This document shows, piece after piece, positions 1-11,425 of a stretch of 35,919 bases of DNA. Numbering within the stretch: the stretch's first letter is position 1; each line of letters begins with the position of its first letter. Origin of the DNA: Gamarada debralockiae (lineage: Eukaryota > Ascomycota > Leotiomycetes > Helotiales > Hyphodiscaceae). Location: the NCBI GenBank assembly GCA_002803225.1, contig NXFV01001203.1:1-35919 (forward strand). The letters are read 5' to 3'. The translations under genes were made by a program, and so were the position numbers. Under the pieces are notes generated by a model. That model was not told where the DNA came from, ran no database searches, and saw only the letters and a list, made by a program, of their open reading frames with translations.

Positions 1-198
1 GCGGCTAGCGCTGAGCTCAATTTGACTGGGTCGAGGCCGTTTGGATATAGGTTGAAGGACTGCGCCCTACTCAACTGCACACAACAACCAAGAAGCACGC
101 AAGCCCATAAGAATAGGGGCAGCATTTTGTCTTGAGTTGACAGCTTCTGCGTTGAATCTTGCCAGACTACACAGCAAATCGTCTCCTACTTCTTGTTA

Positions 199-445
199 TT
201 GTTGTTATGAGAACCCTAATACTGAGGTGCATATAGCGCTAGTCCAAAATAGGCTTCGTAAGCTTCAATTCAAAATCTCTACCCCTTCTTCCAGAGTTCA
301 ACCCTTCGCATATATCTACAACTTGACTTCAGGTCCTCGGCCTTCCCCAGCTCCTCGGACTTCCCCAGCTCCTCGGACTTCCCCAGCTCTTCGGCCTTCT
401 CCAGCTCTTCGGTCTTCCCCAGATATCACTGTATCGTCTAGATCT
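199..445. repeat. Dispersed repeat, copy A
   Basis: This segment is closely similar, in the same orientation, to 11426-11640. Both begin with ttgttgttatgagaaccct, share an A-C-T-rich stretch containing 'aaaataggcttc', and end around 'ccagatatcac'. Copy A carries an expanded 18-bp tandem array that copy B lacks. No coding function is evident. A 157-codon frame runs through it, but its proline/serine-rich middle is simply the translated tandem repeat. It is probably part of an uncharacterised transposable element. Confidence 0.7.
335..422. repeat. 18-bp tandem repeat (about 4.9 units)
   Basis: Five successive units of the form cctcggacttccccagct, with one to three substitutions between units (a/c at position 7, c/t in the first codon), lie inside dispersed repeat copy A. 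Because the unit is a multiple of three, all forward frames stay open and yield repeated Pro/Ser/Ala or Arg-containing peptides. The repetition explains the open frames on both strands here, so I do not call a gene. Confidence 0.8.
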
Positions 446-1192
446 ATCAACAGTTATAATGGAGAGACGGCCCACGCCTTGGTGAGGGGAGCATTTTCTC
501 TGAACCCCACCAGCATGTTTTCCCTGGGCCATGCGTGTCAGCCCGTTCCTTCAAGTTGGCCTGCCCTAGCCCCTGAATTTCAGGGGTTCCAGGCCGATTC
601 GAGCTCGTAATTGAAATTGGATGGAAGTGATCGTTGGGGTGGTCTTAAACAAGGGTATGCAAAATATGTGCTTAGCGTAATTCTCTACACTGGCTAAGCT
701 CTAGCGTAATGGTTTTCTACACTGACCTCAAACAAAAGACAATAAATAAGTGGGTAGATAGCATGCGAAAGAGGCTTAAGAAGTGTATTCTTGTCGATGG
801 TAGAAGGACAGGCTATTAATATATTAATTATTTAATACTTATAGACGAAATCGCATTGATATAGGGCCTCTTTTATGGTCTGAATTGCTTATATGGGCCA
901 AATATCCGACATGATGGCGGAGCACGCAAGGTCCGGTGTGCCATCTTCCCTGCACGCACAGCATAGCGGAGATTGTATCTGACTGGACTCGCATTCGGCA
1001 TGTGTAGTGGAGGGCAGGGGCATCTTCACGCCGAGCAGGCGTCGGACCATGGGGATGCGATGTGGATGCAGTTACAATCGGCTACTATAGCTGCAGGTCC
1101 CCTTCTGAGCCATAAGAGGAGGAGTCTGGCAAACTTCAATTGCAGTCCTGATTGCAGCAAGAAGTATTCTGTCTGTTAAAAAAGTTGCAAAG
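446..1192. other. No gene recognised
   Basis: This AT-rich stretch follows the dispersed repeat and leads up to the GH18 pseudogene. Small frames at 973-1179 have no recognisable motif. The last part would be the promoter of the chitinase gene, but no clear TATA element was seen close to the ATG at 1193. Confidence 0.5.
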
Positions 1193-4100
1193 ATGAGACT
1201 CGGCTTCTCCATCCTGCTCGTGCCTCTGAGCCTGATCTTGAGCAGCACTCAGCAGGTAGTGGCGGCTCCTTTCGATTCTATTGTCCCTGCACTGGAATCA
1301 AGAGAACCCCTCTCCTCCAACTACGCTCTCCAGAACCGCGGTCTTCCAACCGGAACATGCAACGCCAACACACCTTGTAAGTCCTCACCCGCCTGCCTTC
1401 TCCCACCCCCGGCGTCCCTCCTTTGAATTGTGGCTATACTGACTTCAAGATTCGGCGTGAAGGTATAAATGTCGCGTGCTGCAGGACCAACGGCCTCCGT
1501 GTTTACTAGCCAACAGAGTGCGGATCGGGCAACTGCACATCCAACTGTGATGCCAAAGCTCAGTGCGACCAGTAGGGTACACCTGGCTCCCAAAGTTGTC
1601 CTCTGAATGTGTGCTGTTCGCAATTTGGGTATGAAATACCCACCTCAGCTAGGAGATGAACTTGTAGGGCTTCTGCTAAGAACGCTAGATTCTGCAGTTC
1701 AACCTCCGACTTCTGTGATACAGGATGTCAGACAGGTTTCGGTAGCTGTTTGTTGGGAGTTCTGAGGTTCCGGTTCAAATGCATGTATTATCTTGACTGA
1801 CTCTCTACTCTACAGGTTCTACGACCCCTATATATACCCTATTTCCTTCACTACTAGAAGCTTCTAGCCTTTACTACTAGGGTATGAGTCACTGTATTCG
1901 TAAACTTCGCCACCCCTAATTGCCACCACCATTGTCACCACTATATTAGTCTTAGGTATTTCCTAACACTGTTGCATGGCAGCTCGATCTCGAAACGCAC
2001 CATTGGTTATTACGAAGCGTGGGCTAACACTTGTCCGTGTGAGGCGATATCGCCGGAGAGCCTCAATCTCAACGGCTTCACCCATATCAACTTCGCCTTT
2101 GCCTTTTTTGATCCCACAACTTATGCAATTGCACCGATGGACAGCCCCAGTGGTGAACTTTTGGTCGCTTTACCGCCCTCAAAAATACGCAGAACTGCGT
2201 ACAGGCATGGATTTCAGTGGGGTGTTGGTCTTTCACTGACCCAGGACCAATGAGAACCGCCTTTAGCGACATGACCAGTTCGTCAGGGAATCGTCAGAAA
2301 TTCATCGCGGGCTTGTTTGACTTTATGAATCACTATGGCTTCGACGGTGTTGATCTGGACTGGGAGTATCCCCAGGCAGGCGACAGAGGAGTTGTAACTG
2401 CCGATACGGAAAACCATGCTGCTCTCGTGACAGAGTTGCGAGCTGCGCTTAGTGAGTTCCTTTCACAATTTTCATTTTCGTCCTTCTCAGCCACGGCGAT
2501 AGCAAGTCATGCTGACCAAGAATTCAACAAGGTACCAAGTACGGCATCTCCATGACTCTGCCAACATTATATTGGTATCTCCAGCCTTTGATCTCGAGAA
2601 CATTCAGCCAAACATTGACTGGTTCAACTTCATGACCTATGATCGTAAGCAAACCAAGCATTCAAGGTGGTTTTCAAGTATGCTTTGCGATAACAGAACA
2701 AAGTTCATGGCGTGTGGGACGCTCAGTCCCAGTTCCTTGGCCCTTACATTACACCGCATAAAAATGTAACTGAGATCGACATCGGGCTAGACTTGCTCTG
2801 GCGCGCTGGCGTTGAGCCCGCCAAGGTGATTTTGGGCCTCGCATGGGTAAGCGAAATATAGCTGGATGCCTCAAATAGTTGCGATGAGCTGATTTCAAAT
2901 TAGTATGGCAGAAGCTTTACACTTGCGGACCTATCATGTAGCACTCCTAGCGGAGTCCGTCAATTCACAGGAGGTGCGAACGCTGGCCCATGCACGGCGC
3001 TAGCGGTCTTGGATTTGTAGGAGATTGAAAACATCATCTCAAATAATAAACTCCAACCCATATGGGATAAAACGGCGGCTGTCGAATGGACCACTTGAGA
3101 TAGCAACCAATGGGTGAGTTATGACGATGACGACTCCTTTGAACAGAAGAGAACATTTGCAAACTCTAGATGCCTCGGAGGTATTATGGTAAGGCATAAT
3201 CCAAGGAAAATTTCTGCATGCGCTAACGAACCGTAATACAGGTTTGGGCCGTCGATCAAAGAGACCAATCCGCTGATAACGGCCTGGCAGCAGCTCCGTA
3301 AGAATTGTTCATGCTTTCCCTTTCCGAAATTACCTTTTCCTCCGTCTTGCTTCTTTCCTCCATAGCCACTTGCCACTCTTATACTACCATAAACTAACTC
3401 ATTTGGGCCAGTGGCATTACAACACAGAACCCAGCGGGCGCTAAGCAAATGACTGACAACCTGGCAGCAGGAATCACCTGCTATACCACTGACTGCAACT
3501 AGAGATGTAAAACAGGCACAAATGAGGTGACACAAATGAATGGACAGCCAAATCAGCTGTCCACCAATGATCGCTGTAGTGCTGGCGAGTACCACAATCT
3601 CTGGTGAGCAAATTCGGGTTTCTTACCACTTTCAAATAAGCTGCTTCATTCTCCTTGTAAGAGAGTCAGAAGTTGAGACATACCTATTGAGACATGTGCT
3701 AAGAAACTGGGATTAAACAGTTGCGCCGACGGGACCAAGATGGGCACTTGCCAGTGGTGCGGATATCGCGGTATGGGACTGTCATGCATTGACGGCTGTT
3801 TAGATGGGGAGACCGAGGTAGTTAAGAACACTAATAGCTTGGATGAGTCAGTAGGCTCCCGCGATTGCACTGGTGGCACACAAAGTTATTGCTGCAAAGG
3901 GTTCACGCCAGCCCCCATCCGGGAGCAGCCTCAAAACTCAGGCTGAGGATGCAGCGAAGGCAGCAGCCGAAGCAGCTGCTGAACAAGCAGCTCTTGATAT
4001 CGCTGCCAAGGCATTCTGCCGCCTGGCTGTTCCAGCACTGCTTGCTCCTCTAGAACTTCTTGAGGATGCCATTCCTATTATTGGTGAGTCGTGTTTTTTG

Positions 4101-5498
4101 GTTTCAATATATTCATATTAGTATGAGTTCGAAGCTAATGGTGGTGCTTCTCAAAGGCGAGATTTTCGACATTGCCGAAATTGCTGCTACCCCAGCACTT
4201 ATCAACCTCTGTGTCAAAGACGTTGAAAAGGAAGGCCAAGCCGAATTTAAGATATTCGGCAAGGAGCATACTCTATCTATGGATAAGCCAACAGCTACAA
4301 AAGAGTCTAGACCTCCCGAGTCTAGCCATTTGACTGCCAAAACCAGCTCCTTGTGGAAACTCTGCAAAGAGAGCAGATAACGGCAATTACTGTGACCCAC
4401 AATTCAATAAAGTGGTCACTACTGCGATTGTTGACGGTTTCGACGGCGTTGGGAACCCTATTCAAGGGATTCTCTGCAACGCCTTCGGCCAGGCGTGTTA
4501 TAACTACCGATCTATCGCTAACTTAAGTCCCGACTTCGCGACCCTGACCTGTGGATATCGGAGAGTCGCGCAGACGCTACGACCCAGCTCGAAAACTTAT
4601 TCAGAACAGCACAAGACGGCACTATGGGATAAGCTCATAACAGACCTGCCTGTGGGCGGGTGCACGCCCCGATGAACTTCCTCCGGCTGTGATGGCGGAT
4701 GTCAACGATGGGTACAACTCCCTTACCTCAACCACTAGTATGGTTGCTCGCAACTTTCAAGACCGTGGACAAAGGATCCGTTATCTTGCATCTGTTCCCA
4801 ACAAGGTAGCAGGGAATCTGTTCAACAAGTGCGGCAATGGCCCAATCAGGACTTTAGATAATCCGGTAGAATCGATCACGAGAAACGGTCGTCGAGGGAT
4901 AGAAACCACCTATGCCCAGTATCGAGCCGTATTTACGAGGAAGCGGTTCACCATGGACTTTGCTGGTTTGGACACACCTACTGATGATGGCATACCGGAA
5001 AATGAATGTGCCCCGACCGTCAACGGCGTCAAACACCCAGGTTACGCCCTCTTAAACGCGGATGAATGGTTCAATGCCAATCCGGGGGAGCTCGCTCTTG
5101 TAGGCGAGTATGCAAATTCCCCACCCACCAAACGGGATTGGATTGAGAGACGTGGCTTTGTCATGATTAGCGGCAATTCAAGTCGTGTAGCCGCCCCCGA
5201 GAAGCTCCGACGGGAATTCGGCTTCGATTCGTGCAGTGATGACATGTGTAGCAGGGAGTTGGAGGCCTTGAAGGCCGTTACTGGGGCTGTGAGGAAAGTT
5301 GTGTCGCCTACCAGACCTGTTCCTGTCGTTGCTGAAGCCACCTCGGTCAGTGAAACCGCTATTGCTCGGGACGAGCCGATGCTAAGCTTGCTGGGGTCTA
5401 ATTCGATAGATCCTCATTTCCCTGTAGAGACAAGTAGTGCTGCAAGCATGCCCAAAAAGTTTCCCAAGAGGAAGACGCGCCAAAGTATTCAGCTATAA
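1193..5498 (+). pseudogene. Broken GH18 chitinase with chitin-binding module and killer-toxin-like C-terminus
   Basis: In order, the relic holds a signal peptide (from ATG 1193, hydrophobic, ending near an Ala-Pro), cysteine-rich chitin-binding (ChtBD1-type) stretches (1480-1750), a GH18 domain with the catalytic motif DGVDLDWEYP (about 2343-2372), a conserved 'WFNFMTYD' strand (about 2620-2645), and a long C-terminal region with Cys-rich and Ala-rich segments (3740-5498) typical of fungal subgroup-C/killer-toxin-like chitinases. Such enzymes are secreted and hydrolyse chitin. Breaks: TAG at 1507-1509 and 1573-1575, TAG at 3018-3020, TGA at 3096-3098, and frame changes near 2150-2210, 3915, 4375 and 4668. 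Several GT-AG introns still look recognisable (for example 1379-1485 and about 4085-4157). At least two of the stops need a transversion if the surrounding family codons are the reference, so RIP alone does not explain them. It was probably intact until fairly recently, because long stretches still read well. No restored product is proposed. Confidence 0.85.
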
Positions 5499-5894
5499 GC
5501 AAGAATAGCAATTTCGCTTATAGTACACTTGAGATTTAAAAAACAAATAGTATACACAACATTCTGTATATACTCGAAGTGAAAAAACCAACTAGTAGAA
5601 AAGCATTTCAACTGACGGTTATGAAAAGTGACTTGTTCTCCCTCTATAGTAAAGCATGTTTCGCTGGCTTAAGCAGTCCCCTCAAACGAGCTATCAATGT
5701 TTAATGCACGCAGTATCGATCAACATTCAATGTCTTAATGAATTATACATCGACTTGTCAATCTTACTAAATCGCAATCTCATTTTTTGTGTAGGCACCA
5801 AATAAGTATAGCAAGCGGAGATTCTCAGATGACGGCAAGGGGTCTAGATTTAAGAGTTGTTTTGAGCTCGATTAGGCCCTATCGATTCCATGAA
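5499..5894. other. Intergenic, nothing recognised
   Basis: This is the AT-rich tail-to-tail interval between the chitinase pseudogene and the minus-strand gene at 5895-6925. It would contain the 3' untranslated regions of both. No coding motif or repeat was recognised. Confidence 0.5.
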
Positions 5895-6925
5895 TTACTC
5901 AGCTTCTTTGGCTGTTGGCTCTACAACCCTCCTTCCCCATATACCTTGGGTACTCAACTTTTCGGGTATAGTAACTCCTTGCTGCTCCCAGTGGCTGCGC
6001 CACGCGATTGCCGCCTTTTCTCGTGCTAGCTTCTGGAATTTCCGCCACCAGAGCTGGATCGCTTGGATACAGGCCTCTTTCTGATATTTCTCTGTGTCGG
6101 GCCATCCGTACGCACGATAGATCTTCCGTAGCCCCTATAGATGTAATATCTTAGTCTCCTAACCTCAGTTTAAAGTATAATAAAAGAACATAAAAGAGTG
6201 CGAAGGGGATCGAAGACATATCTACTCACCTCCATCTCCTCAAAATGGTAGGAGCCAGGCTCAGCTTGCAGGTCACCAAAGTAAGGGTCGGGTGAACCAT
6301 AGAGGGAATCCGGCGGCACCGTCAGCGTTGTCATCTGGCGATACTTCACCCGCCATTCCTCCAACCACTCCCTTAGCGTGACCGTCTCAGGATCACACTC
6401 GCGATCGCGCCAGCCGCGCGCATCATCCGGCGCATACGTCGGCGGGTACTCGAAGCGGCCGCCGGCACAGTGCCGCGAGATGGTGCCGTCCGTCGTATCC
6501 AGCATGTAATGATGGCCCTCACGATCGGTGCCCGCTGTCAACTGCACCACCCACGCGGGCCACTGCTTGTCCGCTGCGTCGAACAGCCAGCCCGGCTTCT
6601 CACGTGCGGTTGGCGATAGCGTTACGCGCCGGTAGTCGCACGCGAGTGCCGTGATCATGATCCAGGGCTGCTCGCCCGAGATGTACGGCAGGTGGCGTAG
6701 GAGCGCGATGACTTCCGGTGTCTTGTGGATGCCGTGGGCGGCGAGGCTTGAGGCTGTGATTTCTGGCCAGCCGTCTGGGGGCGCGGTGTGGATGGTTGAG
6801 GCGGATACATGGGGGAGGAAATTGTAGCAGGAGAGGAGATCTGCTATAATTTCATCGCGGTTATAGTGTGCGATTTTATTGTTGAGCCGAGGGTCTGGGA
6901 GTGGGAGGGAGTCCTGAGATGTCAT
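5895..6925 (-). CDS. Hypothetical protein, two exons, 311 aa
   Basis: Exon 1 is 6230-6925 (232 codons). An intron at 6135-6229 has donor GTGAGT and acceptor CTATAG. Exon 2 is 5895-6134, ending in TAA. Phases match (0/0) and the join reads smoothly through an acidic EEME into GLRKIYRAYGWPDTEKY. The ATG at 6925 is the first in-frame ATG; the frame upstream opens only with non-ATG codons. There is no signal peptide or membrane segment. The protein is rich in Trp, Tyr and Pro, with a helical, charged C-terminus (WWRKFQKLAREKAA) that could form an amphipathic helix. I do not recognise a named domain and assign no function. Exon 1 is visibly more GC-rich than the AT-rich flanks. The frame is intact although both neighbours (chitinase relic, LINE relic) are dead, which suggests it is under selection or recently arrived. 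Confidence 0.7.
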
Positions 6926-7342
6926 TCTCTTTTTTGGTTTGAAGTTGTAAGATTGACATTGAAAAGAGAAGTTTACAGTAGAATTCGAAATCAGCTTTAG
7001 TTGCGAATACTCAATGATTTTTATTTTTAACCCACATTTTATGCACACCAACCTTTAATAGCTAGATTCATTCCAAGCCCATACATTCACTTATTTCCCT
7101 CGCTTGTGTCCCAGCCGCCCTTGCGGCGGCTCTGCAGCGTACGGCTATAACTACGGGTCCTCCCACTTCTCTTTTCCAGAAAATAAGCTGTTCCTGGTCA
7201 GAATTACTTCCCACTACCCACAGGTAATGTTTTTCCTTCAACTAACAAATGAAACTCTTTGTACATATGGCACTACTGACTGTTCTATCTCTCTGCACTT
7301 GTCAGGCCTTTCCTGGCCCTCCTCTACTTCTGTATACCAGTA
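6926..7342. other. Promoter side of the 311-aa gene and edge of LINE relic
   Basis: The upstream region of the minus-strand gene is AT-rich and has no recognised protein. From about 7080 onward it may be the 3' untranslated tail of the adjacent minus-strand LINE relic, but no poly(A)/poly(T) tract or target-site duplication was identified to fix the border. Confidence 0.4.
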
Positions 7343-7897
7343 ATGACTCGTCTACGTTACGTATATTTGAGTACTGTGGATGAGACCGCTCTGAATTGCT
7401 CCAGGAGTCCTGTCCTCAAAATCATCTTGGCTGCTTGTACTGCCATCGACGAGCGGCAGAGAATGCGTTTGATGTCAACGCATGGACGCTTGTCTGCCAC
7501 ATCCAGTGTCGTTCGTCGGTCCAGTTTCTGCATTCCAGGAGGACGTGACGCACTGTCTGGCGCCCGAGGCCGCATTGGCATTCATCCATATTGGCCTTAT
7601 TGATAGCATGGAGGTAAGCGCGCAAGCTTATCTTGCCTGTGCGCATCTGCGTGATGATCGAGCTGATCGCTCTGTACGTGCCAATGTGTATAGTAAGTGT
7701 TCCTTTTTCTGGCCGTACCAAGTTTGAAAAGCTCTCTTGCCTGTTTGGCCGCTTCCCAGGAAAGCTCCCATTCGTCTCTCATCATCTGACGGATGACAGG
7801 TTTCGTGGCTGCCATCAGGGCCCGGAGTGAATCTGGTTCTGGCTGCAGTTCTGGGTTCGTTCGTGTATTCGTATTGTAGCCAGCAGTTTCTTTGGCT

Positions 7898-7943
7898 GCT
7901 CGATCGGCCGCTTCGTTGCAGCTCTATCGGCCGCTTCGTTGCA
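7898..7943. repeat. 23-bp tandem duplication in the LINE RNase H relic
   Basis: Positions 7898-7920 and 7921-7943 are the same 23-mer (core atcggccgcttcgttgca) with one mismatch. The unit covers the RNase H motif region and is not a multiple of three, so the duplication itself shifts the reading frame of the dead LINE. Confidence 0.8.
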
Positions 7944-9213
7944 TGTACGTCGAGCGCTATCCGGGATGCTAGCTCCAGCCCTCTGAGCTCTGCTGCATAA
8001 ACAGTAGAGGTAATTGATTTGCCTATGTATTCCGTTATTTTTGTACAAATGCCTCTAAGCTGTGGTGCAGGCGCTATTACAGTAGCACCGACATGACCGT
8101 TGATGCCGCTTCATCAGTGTAAATACATAGCGTTCCTGGCTCTGTAGCTCGTGTTGCTTGACTGCTGCTTCCGCAGATTCAGCAATGTAGGTGATTGATT
8201 GGATCCGCCACGGTGGCACAGCGTGCTGTTGAAGTATCTCTAATCGGACAAGTCGTACAATGTACATACTTGCGTTCTAAAATACTTGAAAATTGATTAA
8301 GGGGGCTTTGGGTGTTGCTTCTCTGGGAAGTCCTCCTCGGGGCTGTGTTGTTGTCCTCAGGTAGAGCCATCTCTTCGTAGAGGGCTGGTTCTGATGCGTA
8401 TTGTGACTTCTAGCGCTGTTTGCTCAAGTTGCTGTTGCGCAGGGAGCAAGTGTGCTTCCACGTCCACAGCTGCTCCAGCGGTTGTCCGGAAGGCTCCAGT
8501 GATGATTTGCGCTGCTCGTCTCTGTATTCATGCGATGGCAGCTACCATAGGACTGCATCTACCTGTGCGACCGCTCCCTGGAACGTGCCATGCTGAGCAG
8601 CTATAAAGCATCAGAGGTATGATCATTGCTCTATACACATGTCGAAGATTAACTAGTCCTGTACCCCACATTGAGGATGCTAGAGCCGACAGAGCCGACA
8701 GTCGCTCTGTAGCTTTAGCTTCTACATTCTCCCGGTGATAATCCCACCGGAGCTTGGGAGGAGGTGGTGGATATCAGCAAGATGTGCGAGCCGGCTGGCG
8801 ATTATGGCTTCCAGTAGTGTATTAAGGAGGGCGATTAGACTATATGCCTTAGGCTTCGTGTAGTCATCCTTCCCTTGCTTCCGGTGGACTACTGTGATCG
8901 TCTCCTTGAAGTTTGTAGGGCAGTGTCCCTGCTGAAGGCATGCGTTGAAGAGTTAGTGGAGGCTCGGAAGGAGGATGTATAGGGTATGGGTAGGAAGTCA
9001 TTTGTAATGTCGTCAGCGCCTGGAGCTTTGTTCGGAGTTGCTCTGCGCACTGCTTTCTCAACCTCTGGTATGGTGATATCTGAGCATTCGATAGGTGGAG
9101 GGTATTCGTATCCCTCAATATCCGAAAGATCGACCTTGAGTGGACGCGGGAAGAAGTATTGATGTAGAATCTCCTGGGCAGTGGTGTTGCTTGGGCAGGC
9201 ATGTTACAGTGAT

Positions 9214-9283
9214 GCTTGGGCAAGCGTGCATGCCTGGGCAGGCGTGTTGCTTGGGCAAGTGTGTATGCCCGGGCAGGCGTGTT
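9214..9283. repeat. 35-bp tandem repeat, two units plus a partial unit
   Basis: Units at 9214-9248 and 9249-9283 share gcttgggcaag, tgcc-gggcaggcgtgtt and differ at a few positions. A partial related unit starts at about 9189. Each unit itself contains two related 'tgggcagg' halves. It lies at the 5' edge of the LINE relic on the minus strand and explains the open frames seen here on both strands. Confidence 0.75.
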
Positions 9284-9570
9284 ACGAAGACAAGGAAGAT
9301 CGTCCTTTGTCAGTAACTTCGGCCGGAATCCAAAAGAGGATTCTCGACAAGAGGAGGAGGAGGCTCGACAACCTTTTTCACAGAGGGCGAACACTACGTA
9401 AACTGATCCAAATGACCCGTCTTAGAATTCTTTTCGATCTAGATATGTGGTATGTCCTGTGATACATGTTTTATGACAGTTATTAACCTTGAGTGCGTCA
9501 CTAGGGACTATGTGAAGGGGAGCAAATAAAATGTGGACAAAGTAGCTGCACCGTTTCGGGCAGATCCGCA

Positions 9571-10606
9571 AAAGATGGAGTTCCTCTCTATCCTCAACGA
9601 ACAGGTAGAGCTGTTGGTTAAGGAAGGGCGGCCGGACCTCTCGTGCTTCTTTGACTAGCTTGAATCACATTCTATTATGCTATCGGAGGAGGTCTCAAGC
9701 CTACGGGCCGAGTACAGTCTTGAGAGAGTAAGTCAGTGCCTGATTTGAGTTTCGCACGCATTCACTGATATAGCGAATCTAACAATAGGAACTAGTATTA
9801 TAAGGCTACTTGACTACTGCTCTTAACTGAGTCATCGAAGGGATTAGCTACGTTCTCGGTAACCATACACTCGGTGACGACGATTCTATTATGGTAAATG
9901 GCGCAGTCGAACTTTCGTGTTGCATGATCGAGAGGCTCCGTTCTAGAGAATGACTCAATTGTTGGGACATTGCAGCCACTGTGGAAATGACTGATAGGCC
10001 AGTATTTGTAAGACTCGATATTAGCGTTCCACTTCACAAGAAAGATGCAAACGGCGAGGTCACGCATCTCTTGAACCTCTTACGTCGCTGAAGAAAGAAG
10101 ATTGACGAGTATAGGCGTGAAGACAAGAACGATCCCGAAGCCCCGCAGGTGTACATCTGCCTGCTCAATGTTAATGCCAACCACTTCACACTGCTCGAGA
10201 CCAACGAACAAACGAAGATGATATATTAGTATGATTCGATGGCAAGCAATAGGATTATTCATCGCAAATAAAGTCTACCCTAGTCAAATGGGTGGTAGAG
10301 GTAAATGGATTTGGAGAGACTAGTCAAAGACAGTGTGAATCTGCCACAGGAGGAATTCAAGTACCTGAGCTTCGAATAAACAGCCTACCTAATATACCGC
10401 CGTATGCTGGTCCGGCGGCTGGCCTGCTCCTAAGCAGAGATAGATGGAGTTGTGGCCTGATGGTCATTCGCAACGCCAAGCGGCGAATGATCGGACTCCC
10501 AGTTGGCCGTTGGGACGACGAAGTGGATCCAGAACGGGTGGCGAAAGAGGTAGTCGGGGATTGCCAGACGTTCCTCGAGGACGACTATCGGTTGAGAATA
10601 CTGTAG
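9571..10606 (+). pseudogene. Relic of a Ulp1-like (C48) cysteine peptidase protein
   Basis: An upstream coding piece (from about 9571, containing FLSILNEQVELLVKEGRP) ends at a likely intron (donor GTAAGT near 9729, acceptor AATAG at 9789). It is followed by a C48-like domain. The triad order is visible: His in NANHFTLLE (10182), Asp in YDSMAS (10233), Cys in RDRWSCGLMVIRNA (about 10435-10475). This is the His-Asp-Cys order of SUMO-protease folds. Breaks: TAG near 9656, TGA in the 'RLRSRE*LN' stretch near 9949, TGA near 10087, TAG 10227-10229, TAA 10269-10271, then a frame change into the open frame 10292-10606. Such domains occur in fungal genomes both as SUMO proteases and as passengers of DNA transposons. 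The setting between mobile relics favours the latter, as an inference. Confidence 0.65.
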
Positions 10607-11425
10607 TGGGTTTTGTGGTCCATGCGCACGTGGTTCGCAGACACGTGATGCAGGACCAGCATAAATATCGCGTTGCGCATGTACTTCATTCTTCAGGCAG
10701 TTCATACTCCAACAATACATTCATTACCTTGACTCGCAGCCGACCCCAATACAATACCTAATTTGGTATAACCTATATTCTCTTTTTACCATAGCTTAAA
10801 TAGCTCATCTACCTCTTTCTTTTTGTAGATTTTTAGATATCAGCTAGTTGACCAATGCGACTATATTCCGTTCAGAATCCCTTCCCAACTGACAACGACG
10901 CTCTGCAGCCAAGCCGCCTTTCCAAGAAAAAAAATAAGATCGTCGAAGGTCTTCAGAATAACGTCCTTGAGCCAAGTCGCAGTTCCGAAAGACTCCGGGG
11001 CATAACCGAGGGTTTCCCAGACGAACCTTTAGTCCAAATCATGCAGCTAAGAAAGTCAGGGTTATTTTCCATGAGCGATGATCTCGTGGGATTGATAAAA
11101 TGTATTGTTCGCTCCTTTAAATAGTTTGCCAGATAATACGAGGGTGTGCCTTGTTAACTCTCTCCTAAATGGAGGGCCGCCAAGAGCTTAAGGCTTAGCA
11201 ACGCCCCATAGTTATTGTGATAAAATTTACCTTCAAGGTAGACGTAGGCTTGACGAGGTCCAGCCTCTTGATTATGTAAGCATCCTGGACTGTCACCAGG
11301 GGGTGCAGTAGCTCGTGGAACAGTCAAAACTACAACCGATTCGTAACTTCTCAACATAACGCAAAATCAAAAATCTAAATAGATAATTTTGTTGCCGAAA
11401 TTAATTCTATATCTGAATATACTTT
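10607..11425. other. No firm gene; one weak 89-codon ORF at 10855-11124
   Basis: The only notable item is an ATG frame (10855, in context accaATG) of 89 codons that contains two related segments, LQPSRLSKKKNKIVEG and LEPSRSSERLRGITEG, about 22 residues apart. It is Lys/Arg/Ser-rich with no known domain. Because it lies among relics and is short, I treat it as unproven. The rest (11125-11425) shows nothing recognisable. Confidence 0.3.

Larger units (their letters stand above)
7357..9394 (-). mobile_element. Non-LTR retrotransposon (LINE) relic, RT/RNase H part
   Basis: Read on the minus strand, fragments follow the order of a fungal LINE ORF2. First is a pre-palm stretch with NKAPGADDITNDF (about 8993-9040), then KPKAYSLIALLNTLLEAI (about 8768-8860), a thumb-like stretch, and RNase H remnants (a degraded IYTD motif near 8110; CNEAADRAA near 7905-7945). 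Last comes a C-terminal zinc knuckle [17 protein letters not shown] (about 7500-7550). Frames change repeatedly (for example near 7600 and 7490) and stops are frequent. The catalytic palm with the Y/F-x-D-D signature is absent: sequence jumps from pre-palm to thumb at about 8755. The RNase H plus zinc-knuckle order fits the Tad/I-like groups, but the clade is an inference. The 5' part (endonuclease) is not seen. It is not functional. Confidence 0.8.

Noticed and set aside
137..610. 157-codon ORF at the left end
   Set aside because: Its middle is the translated 18-bp tandem array and the rest belongs to a dispersed repeat; the frame begins with a non-ATG codon.
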